This document shows, in pieces, positions 56,449 through 64,000 of a DNA stretch of 64,000 nucleotides. Source of the DNA: Pestalotiopsis fici W106-1 (Eukaryota; Ascomycota; Sordariomycetes; Amphisphaeriales; Sporocadaceae). The stretch covers positions 1,535,606 through 1,599,605 of the forward strand of contig NW_006917096.1 in assembly GCF_000516985.1 (NCBI RefSeq), in the 5' to 3' direction. Every line of letters starts with the position of its first letter. Position 1 is the first letter of the stretch. The notes below the pieces were generated by a model. It did not search any database, was not told the DNA's origin, and was given only the letters and a program-made list of their open reading frames with translations. Position numbers and translations under genes: made by a program.

Positions 56449-59400
56449 CTAGAACTTTGCCTTGTTGCATCTCGCTCCATCATTGGATACTGCTGTAGGT
56501 CCAAGAGCCAAGTACGTAGAGGTGGGAACGAAACTGGTGTTGTCACCATTCGGAGGTATGTTGAACTTCCAGATCTGGCCACTGTAGTTCTCAGAACCAT
56601 AGAGATACCCATCTTCGGAAGCATAGGCGGCGCCCCATCTGTTCTTTCCCGGGGCAATAACGTTGCCCAAGTCGGCAATGACTGACCATTGCTTGGTCGT
56701 CCGGTCAAAGCGCTGCAGATAGGTGTGCAAATCCCCGGAGCTTGCCGCATCATACCCAAGGCCATACAAGTAATTGCCTCCTCCTGGGACATAGGCCCAG
56801 TCGAGAATAGAATGGGGTGGTGAAGCTGTGCCACTACTGACAGTCGTGCTGAATGTCGCCGAGGCTGGTCGCAGATCGACCTGGAGCCAATAAGTTCCCG
56901 TGAAAGTGACCCAATAATAAGAACTTTCATCCACGTCTCCCGAATTTGGGTACCATGTAGAGCTAATGTTCAACGACTTGAGGATTGTCATGTCACCGTT
57001 TCCTGCAATACGTATCAGATCCACGGGCGAACCGATAGCCGTGCCCAAGGAGCCGTAGATGAAGTTGTCGGCGACATTGTACCCAATGGCCTGGATATTG
57101 CGCTTTCCATCGCCCACCGTCTGCTTGACTGTATCTACAACACCACTTGTAATGTTGACTCTGTAAAACGTGGTCAGTTGTACCAGGTAGCCATATGGGT
57201 CGCAGTTTAGAGTTGGCAGTGGTGTATAAACCACCACTGTGCCCTGAACAGTCCCGCTTGCGGTCTGAGTAGTCGTTGTACTGGTAGTCGTGCCAGTGTA
57301 GCCAGTGGTAGTAGTGACATAGCTCGGATTTTGTACTATCACGGTTCCTGTATTTGCTCCAGTAGGCGTAACTGTTGTTGTCGTTGCACTGCCTCCCGAA
57401 TACAGTGTAGTAACGGTGGTGTAAGGCGTAGAGGAACTACTTGTCCTGGTAGATGAGCTAGTCGCCGTGGATGATATAGTCGACGTAGAGGATGTTCTCG
57501 TCGAGGTGATACTAGAGGCGGTACTAGAAACGGTACTAGAAGCAGTACTAGAAGCAGTACTAGAAGCAGTACTAGAAGCAGTACTAGAAGCAGTACTAGA
57601 AGCAGTACTAGAAGCAGTACTAGAAGCAGTACTAAACGTTGGGCTTGTACTTGTGCTGCTAGTAGACGGAATTACACTGCTGCTAGTAGACGAGACTGTA
57701 GTACTACTAGTAGACGGAGCTGTAGTGCTGCTTGTCGTTGTCATACTACTAGACGAGACACTACCCATAGCTCGTGTGCTCGTCGTAGTGCTGGTGGTAG
57801 AAGTAGACAAGCTGCTACTGCTACTGGCAGATGATGTTGAGCTGACGATTGAAGTACTCTCTGCCGCGGTGCTAGAAAAGCTACTCGACGTCAAACTGGA
57901 ACTCGTGCCAGTAGAGGATATGCTGCTCGATGCCATGATACTACTCGAAATTGTCGTAGAAGTGCTACTCGCTGTGGTAACACCAACAGTCGAACTACTA
58001 CTGGTGCTACTAGTACTTATGCTGCCAGACGAACTAGTCGAAGCGGTCGGACTGCTTGCTACAGAGGAAAATGATGATGGTGATGATGAAGACGAGGAAA
58101 TGACTTGACTAGATGATACAGAGGTCGTGCTGCTCGAAGTTTGCGGAATTGAAGTGCTACTAATGCTCTCGCTGCTTGAAGCAGTGTTGCTAGTAGTTGC
58201 CTCGACAGACGGACTGCTGGTAGTTGTTGATGCTCCCGTATCAGAACTTGAAGTGAACGTGGAGGTAAAAGAGCTGCTACTTGTTGTCAAAGATGATTCA
58301 CTGCTAGTCACTGAGGCAGATATTTCTCTGTTAGTCGTCGAGATAAATGTAGGACTGCTACTTTCTGTGGCAGATGAAGTAATGCTATTTTCCGAGGCAG
58401 GCGAAGTACTGCTAGTTGCTGACTCGCCGGTGCTAGAGCTCGGACTCGAATCACTGCTTGCAATGTTCCTACTATCGCTGCTTGTCTCAGATGCCGGATC
58501 AAAACTTGTGCTGGTTTGCAGTGATGTTGTACTGGAAGGAGATGTGACCGTAGAAGACAATTCGCCATCAGCGCTTGATGATGGTTTAGCGGTCGATGTG
58601 TCTATCAAAGATGTGCTAGCCGTCAAAGCCAGTGTCGATGACGAAGCAGAATTAGACGTATCGCTTTCCAAACTCGCTGACAAGGAGAAAATTGAGGTAC
58701 TCGCCGGTACCGTGGTGTCACTGCTCTCAGTAGACGAGCTCTGATCTTGAGTACTAGTATCTGTATTCGCAGAGGTGAGTGTGCTGCTCAAAGATTCAGT
58801 CCCGGAACTTAAGCTGGGAGATGGTGCTGATTCTGAAGACAAAGGAGATGAGATGACGGATGGATTTGAGCTTGATTCAAGATTCTCAGTGTTGGTTTTA
58901 GTACTGGCATTAGGTATTGAATTTGTTGAAATAGTTTCAATGGTGTCAGATATGGACATCGTTGACGCAATTCCAGTACTGCTCGACAGGGGGATTATCG
59001 TTGGTATTTCACTGCTTCCAGATGATAAAGTCATCGAGCTGGATGGGGAAGATGCGGTCGATGTACCTGCACTGTTCTGGGAGGCGTCATTGAGTTGGCT
59101 AGAGGTAAAAGTCATCGCTGTGCTGGAGAGGCCAACGACTGTTGATGAATCCGACAAGGTTGCTGACTGTGGTCCGGTTACTTCTGAAGAGGAGGTTGAA
59201 GATGCATCGCCTGGCTGTGAGCTTGTGGTCGCCGTGAATTGCAGTGACGAAGAGCCTGAAGACAACGTTGCTGAGTCTGCTCCAACCGGCGGTGAGCTTG
59301 TGACCGGTGTGAGTCCAGGTGATGATGATGAAGATTCCGAAGAAGAGGTGGCTGAACCCGGAGAGTTTTGACTTTGAGAAACGCTGGGCGCGAGAGAGCT

Positions 59401-61231
59401 GAATATGGATATGGTTCTAGAGGAGGTTGCCGTTGACGATGTTTCATCCTCAACCACTATACTGCCATTCTTACACGAGTTCACTATAGTTTCACAATCA
59501 GAACATGGTATGATCCATGAAGTAGGTTAAGGAAAGTTAATACCCTACCTGCATAAACAATCAATTTAATGGGAATGCAATTCGGCAAGCCAGGATCAGC
59601 GACAAAGGTGGCAAAAACTTCTCCGTCTGCATTTTGACAAAACCCAGCAGTGCTATTGTAGAATGTCTCGTTGTTCCACTGCAAGCTATTATCCACCACG
59701 GTGAATGCTAAATGATATTGTATCAACATCTTTTCCATCCTGGAAGAAATTAGAATGACTCACCAGTCGAAATTGACCCTCCAGGATAATTAGCCATGCT
59801 GATATATGCAATGCCAGGATCCACAGACAAAGATTTTCTGCCAACCCTAGCGACAAGCTCACCGGCAGACTGACGATACACAGAGGCCTCGCTGCAATTA
59901 CTTGGATTCAAGATAGTTTCGTTTCCAACAAAGCCGGACGAGTCGTCATGCTTCCACATAGGCTTGCCTCTCTTTCGAGTGGTGTTGGTGACCTGAAACT
60001 CGACGCCTAGGATGACGGTAGAGATACTGGATGCACTGAGTGCGCTGCTTGACGACGTGGGTGTTGCCACCGGGGTAATTGTACCAACTGCAGGTGAAGT
60101 GGGAGATATCTCAGATGTGGATATCTCTGCACTTTCAGTGCTTGCGATATTAGATATTTCTGGATCTCCTCCGCTCTGCGAGGTAAGGCTCTGGGAGGCA
60201 AAGCCTGATGCTGTTGATGATGGAATATTCATAGTGGTTCCAACCCCTGTATTCGGTGGCGAGACTGAACTCGATCCATTGATGGGTATTGCAGATTCAG
60301 TTGTAGATAGAGCCGGGTCAGTCGTTCCAGAATTTGACTGACCTGGAATCGAAGCTGCTACAGATTGAGAGGCGACGACGCCTCCTAGACTTTGTGTATC
60401 TGAGCTGGCCGTAGAATCCATTGATTGAGAGTTTGAATTCGATACATCCTGGGAAGTGAGACTTTCCCCTGGTAGTCCATCTGAGCCCGATGTAGAATTC
60501 ATAGGCTGAGAATTAAATGTCGGGCCAGCCTGAGAAGTAAGATCCCCTCCCGTAGTTTGACCATTCTGGGAAGTAACATCACCTCCTACGCTCTGTTCAT
60601 TTTGACTGGTGGGCCCTTCTAGAGATTGCCCGCTCGAGTCTGTCATTGACTCTATAGGCCGAGAACTCGATATAGCTTGGGAATTGAGATCTCCTCCTAT
60701 AGTCTGTCCACCTCCACTCGAATTTGTGATGGATTCCATCCTCTGAGAGCCTGAGGAGTCAAAAATTGCAGTGTCAGATATGATGGAATCTCCAGATCCT
60801 GTTGGGATTCCGGTCTGACTCTCGCCAACTAGCGAGCTCAAGTCTGTGAAACCATCGCCTCTTGTGGTGCGAAATTGCGACAATCTACCAGATGTATTCA
60901 GAGAATCTGAATTAACACCAGTGTGAGCACCATCCAAGGTAGAGAGAAATTCCGTAGATAAATCCCCAGGTTGGAGGGGACTCCCACCGGAAGACTTTGG
61001 CGGGATTCTTCCTTCAGACAAGGTCCCATTTTCGCCTGGCAGGATCGTGACTTCGTCTGGCTGTACTGTGACTAAAATCGTCGTAACATAGGTGTAGCAC
61101 ACTGACCAAGGCTGAACAGGCGCTGTATCTGACGCTAGTTGTTGTTGAGTATCGTCAGCCGGGACTCGAGTTACTGCACCACGACCACCGCATACGAGCA
61201 CCGTAAACAAGGCCAAGTATTGACAAAGCAT
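56449..61231 (-). CDS. Secreted mucin-like Ser/Thr-rich protein with C-terminal propeller-like domain, 1553 aa
   Basis: Three exons: 59764-61231, 59549-59707 and 56449-59483; introns of 56 and 65 nt, phase 1 at both junctions. The ATG at 61231 gives a signal peptide (MLCQYLALFTVLVCGGRGAV). The order is: a short Cys-containing start (WSVCYTYVTTILVTVQPDEV); a Ser/Gly/Gln/Asn-rich stretch to about 380; a small folded unit around intron 1 and exon 2 with Cys pairs (NPSNCSEASVYRQSAGE, FCQNADGEVFATFVADPGLP); some 750 residues dominated by Ser, Thr and Ala, surely O-glycosylated in life; and a folded C-terminal domain from about 1300 (TLNCDPYGYLVQLTTFYRVN, IGYNVADNFIYGS, EDGYLYGSENYSGQIWKFNI) that matches the fungal domain I know as DUF6923. 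No GPI signal is seen at the end (GARCNKAKF). It probably coats the cell wall or is shed. A minisatellite lies inside. Confidence 0.88.
57509..57640 (-). repeat. 12-bp coding minisatellite in the mucin-like gene
   Basis: Eight perfect tandem copies of GTACTAGAAGCA (plus-strand reading) span 57533-57628. Two diverged copies lie before and one partial copy after. On the coding strand each unit gives four residues (Thr-Ala-Ser-Ser), so length changes stay in frame. Likely unstable between strains. Confidence 0.9.
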
Positions 61232-62617
61232 TCTCGCAGGTCATTGCATAATGACAGAGAATGGAGGACTGAGTGTAGATGGACCGGATGACTGTGACAG
61301 AACGTGGTATAAACTCTGGGTCATGAGATATTACCTTGTGCATGCGTCGCGTACGGAAGACTTGCGTTCCAATCACGGTATCACTGCTCAGCAACCCAGG
61401 GAGACCAGACGCCACATTCGCGGACCGAAGCGCATGGCGAAGACATTGTCTAGTATGACGCACACGATATCGCTGTTGCATTTTTGCCGGTTGCTCTGAA
61501 CCGGCAAAGGATGCCGCTCAATAATGCGTTTTGGTACTGATTCCACTCTCTCAAGGAGTACGGATTCCGCCAAGCTCACATGCCATCCATTTCAACATGG
61601 TAGGAAATACATCCAACGATCGACGATCTGGCAAAACTTTGGAATGCTGGAGTTGCTGACATAGTGCACTTTTGAAATCGCTGCGACTTTTGTTGGCGTG
61701 GAGATGAAGACTTGTTCTTGGTCACAGTCGCGCGACTGCTTGCGGCTCTGAGAAGAGGGTGCATGTCGTCCAAAACTTTGCGTCGTTGTGGGCTGCTGCA
61801 AAAGCCTTTACTTGCGATCAGATGCGAATATGAAATGATGATTAATATTAAATTACACAATTCACACCACGGCCCCAAATGTAGGTATTCCGCAAGGACA
61901 GTCAAAAATGGAAATAGCTCGTGTAAGGTTTGATTGAGGTGAATATAAACGTGGTCGGCCGTCCAACAGTACTTGAGTCATTTCCGCTAATATCTGGCAA
62001 AAAAAAAAAAAAAAAAAAAAAATAAAAAGGCAAGGCGGTCCGCCAGTACATCGCTCAGAATTTGTTGAAGAGGCCATTCAAATCGCCATGCACTGCTAGA
62101 GATCGACGATTTGTGAACTTTTTCTTCTTTCGTGATACGTATATGTAAGAATGTCAGCTCTTGTACCTGGCAGCAGCCTAAGTGCATCAATTTGGCTGGG
62201 GTTCAACTGGACTGGAGGGGTCGAGGGGCCAAGGCCACTGTCGGCTGCCAGCTGATTGGGCGGAATCTCTGAAACGTCAAGGGTTCCTAGGCGCCGGGGT
62301 CCCTGTGTTTCACGGAGCTCCAGCTGTGCGAACCAAGCGGCAGCGGCAGCGATCCCACAAGCTTCCTTTACAAACAGTTAGGTTATATCTGTTCATCCCA
62401 TCTTTCCAGCCAAGAAGCCTTTTTTCCCTCTCATGATTTCTACAGGAGACATCTCTTCATAATATTCCACAAAAGACCACCCCCAAGTTCGTCTGCCGGT
62501 CAGCGAATTTGCTTACGACCTTGTTCACGCGACTACGAAAAAGACCAAAACACCATACGTAATACCGATACAACCAACCACTTACCGAGCAGCTACACGA
62601 CACAATCTTTGCCCGCC
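61232..62617. other. Divergent intergenic gap
   Basis: 1386 bp between the mucin-like gene (minus) and the SDR gene (plus). It holds a 24-nt poly-A run and several short random frames. No gene seen. The last 200 bp are pyrimidine-rich and probably form the SDR leader. Confidence 0.5.
61999..62022 (+). repeat. Poly-A run of 24 nt
   Basis: Homopolymer in the gap upstream of the SDR gene. I see no retrosequence or target-site duplication next to it, so a simple repeat is the default reading. Confidence 0.85.
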
Positions 62618-63691
62618 ATGAATTACTCACGGCCACCTTCGCGCGACTCTTGGTTCTCGCCGGTCTCGGTCGATCTCTTGCTCAAGGTCCTCAATATCAC
62701 CCTCTTCCATCCATTTATTGCATGGCTCCTCCCGCTATGCCTTCGCGCCCGCCACATGGAATACGAAGAAACCCCGATGCGAGTCACAATAGCATGGGCC
62801 ATAGTGGTTACGTTCCTTTGGCTGCTGAACAAGTTCAGCCATAAGCTAGCCTATGGCATGCACCGCGAGGTCGACCTCAGCGAAGAGGTTATTGTCATCA
62901 CCGGCGGCGCCAGCGGGCTAGGTCTGCTCATTGCCGAGGTGTACGGAATGCGTGGAGCCACAGTTGCCGTCCTGGACGTGGCTGAGCTGGAAAGCACAGA
63001 TGTGAGGGGCATCACGTACTACAAATGTGATATTACCGACAAGGAGCAGATTTCTCGTGTCCGCAAGGAGATTGAGCGTGACCTGGGCCTACCGACGGTC
63101 CTGATTAACAACGCGGCCGAGGTGGTGGGCAAGAAGCTGCTCGAAGTGGACATTGAAGAGATTGAGCGCAGCTTGAAGACAAATCTCCTCAGTCACTTCT
63201 ACACCATCAAGGAGTTCCTCCCCGGTATGCTCCGGAGTGAGGTCGGAGGCACCATTGTCACTGTATCCAGCGTCATCGGCCACCTGGGTGCCGCACGGCT
63301 GAGTGATTACGCTGCCGCCAAGGCCGGTGTGACTGCGCTGCACAAGTCTCTTGCTGCAGAATTGCAGGAGTACCCGGAGATCAAGACCATTATCGTAACT
63401 CCTGGCCAGCTCAGCACGCCCCTGTTTTATGGTGTACAGTCACCCAACTCGTTCATCGCTCCAGTCGTCGAACCAGTCGATGTAGCAAAGGAGGTAATCG
63501 CGGCAATCGATTTGGGAGTCAGCGACCATATCGGCGCCCCATTGTATGCTCGATGGATCGACTGGTACAATGTCTTGCCTGTAGGCCTACAAAGAATTGC
63601 ACGCAACATTTCGGGCATTGATAGAAGTATGCAAGCGTTCGTTGGACGCCGAGGCGATTCGCTTAGCGAAAAGAATGGAGCAGCGAGGTGA
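62618..63691 (+). CDS. Membrane-anchored short-chain dehydrogenase/reductase
   Basis: NAD(P)-dependent oxidoreductase of the classical SDR family, close to the retinol dehydrogenase / 17-beta-hydroxysteroid dehydrogenase 11 (SDR16C-like) group. Single exon, 357 aa. The in-frame codon at 62609 is TTG, so the start is the ATG at 62618. Two hydrophobic segments precede the catalytic domain (LLLKVLNITLFHPFIAWLLP and VTIAWAIVVTFLWLLN), suggesting an ER or lipid-droplet membrane anchor. Motifs: cofactor loop TGGASGLG at 95-102, an acidic residue (VLDV) after the second strand that fits NAD(H) preference, NNAA at 164-167 (usually NNAG), a Ser near 217-218 (VSSVIGHLG), and YAAAK with Tyr231 and Lys235. 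The true substrate (lipid, sterol or retinoid-like) cannot be read from sequence. Confidence 0.93.
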   Translation: MNYSRPPSRDSWFSPVSVDLLLKVLNITLFHPFIAWLLPLCLRARHMEYEETPMRVTIAWAIVVTFLWLLNKFSHKLAYGMHREVDLSEEVIVITGGASGLGLLIAEVYGMRGATVAVLDVAELESTDVRGITYYKCDITDKEQISRVRKEIERDLGLPTVLINNAAEVVGKKLLEVDIEEIERSLKTNLLSHFYTIKEFLPGMLRSEVGGTIVTVSSVIGHLGAARLSDYAAAKAGVTALHKSLAAELQEYPEIKTIIVTPGQLSTPLFYGVQSPNSFIAPVVEPVDVAKEVIAAIDLGVSDHIGAPLYARWIDWYNVLPVGLQRIARNISGIDRSMQAFVGRRGDSLSEKNGAAR

Positions 63692-64000
63692 AGAAGTCAC
63701 CTGGTAGCTTCAGACGTCAACTTCGACGAACCAATAACTTTCCATGAACCATATCGAAAGCTCCAAATAATACATGCTCTACGCTGGATGCCACGCTGAA
63801 GAGTCGACGGAGCAACATATTGGTTCGAAATGCGAACAATAAACGACAGGAAAACAGCCTCGCCCGACCCTGCACCTCTTAGGACGCGACATTTGTATAA
63901 TCACATGCACACAAAAGGTTTCCGCATTAGCGGAGTTCAGACATCTGCAACTCAAGCCACGCCAGGCTCCAGGTCTAATGATGAATATATGGCTGCCAGA
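63692..64000. other. Downstream region to window end
   Basis: 309 bp after the SDR stop. I see no coding frame or repeat; it likely starts with the SDR 3' untranslated region. Confidence 0.5.

Noticed and set aside
57467..58744. Two long plus-strand frames (213 and 205 aa) rich in Leu, Val and Glu
   Set aside because: They are the reverse reading of the Ser/Thr-rich, repeat-bearing mucin-like gene; biased codons on one strand make a stop-free frame on the other. They have no start context or domain.
61999..62022. Poly-A run as a possible retrotransposon tail
   Set aside because: No reverse-transcriptase sequence, processed gene copy or flanking duplication is visible.

Overview
This is a gene-dense stretch of a filamentous ascomycete nuclear genome. 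I infer a Sordariomycete, probably Hypocreales, from the short 47-220 nt spliceosomal introns (GTAAGT-type donors, CTAAC/CTAAT branch points), roughly one gene per 2.5 kb on both strands, about 50% GC, and gene families typical of that group. I see no CRISPR, operon or prokaryotic signal, and no convincing tRNA, rRNA or intact transposon. All multi-exon models were built by hand from splice sites; each keeps one open frame with a length divisible by three.

Layout. 0-9.5 kb: the last codons of a plus-strand gene, an unrecognised 1065-aa acidic protein (minus), RFC1, the clamp-loader large subunit (minus), and divergent from it mitochondrial ribosomal protein L16 (plus). The shared RFC1/L16 promoter carries three ACGCG cores, one a perfect MluI cell-cycle box. 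10-16 kb: an unrecognised 547-aa protein, a 90-aa single-membrane-span protein, mitochondrial ribosomal protein S5, and DASH subunit Dad3. 16.9-23.2 kb: a more accessory pair, a 1188-aa protein with a fungal NLR/ankyrin-type N-terminal domain, and a secreted type-B carboxylesterase. 23.9-32.5 kb: ESCRT-III Vps24, Hsp90 co-chaperone p23/Sba1 with an 18-nt microexon, and a PARP-UBC fusion. 34-43 kb: a COG7-like tethering factor, a basic 179-aa protein, an Sds3-like histone-deacetylase subunit, and a CmcJ/AsaB-family oxygenase-like enzyme. 43-52.4 kb: a 1682-aa AT-hook protein, proteasome lid subunit Rpn6, and the ribosome-biogenesis WD40 protein Sof1. 52.8-63.7 kb: a small cupin protein, an MFS transporter of the Dal5/allantoate type broken by one in-frame TAG, a 1553-aa secreted Ser/Thr-rich protein with a 12-bp minisatellite, and a membrane-anchored short-chain dehydrogenase.

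Most genes are unlinked housekeeping functions. The non-housekeeping parts are the NLR-like/esterase block, the AsaB-like enzyme, and the cupin/MFS/mucin block. The best leads are the MFS nonsense codon, the PARP-UBE2Q-like fusion with altered catalytic motifs, the MCB cluster, and several large proteins of unknown function. I did not find one clearly new multi-gene system.
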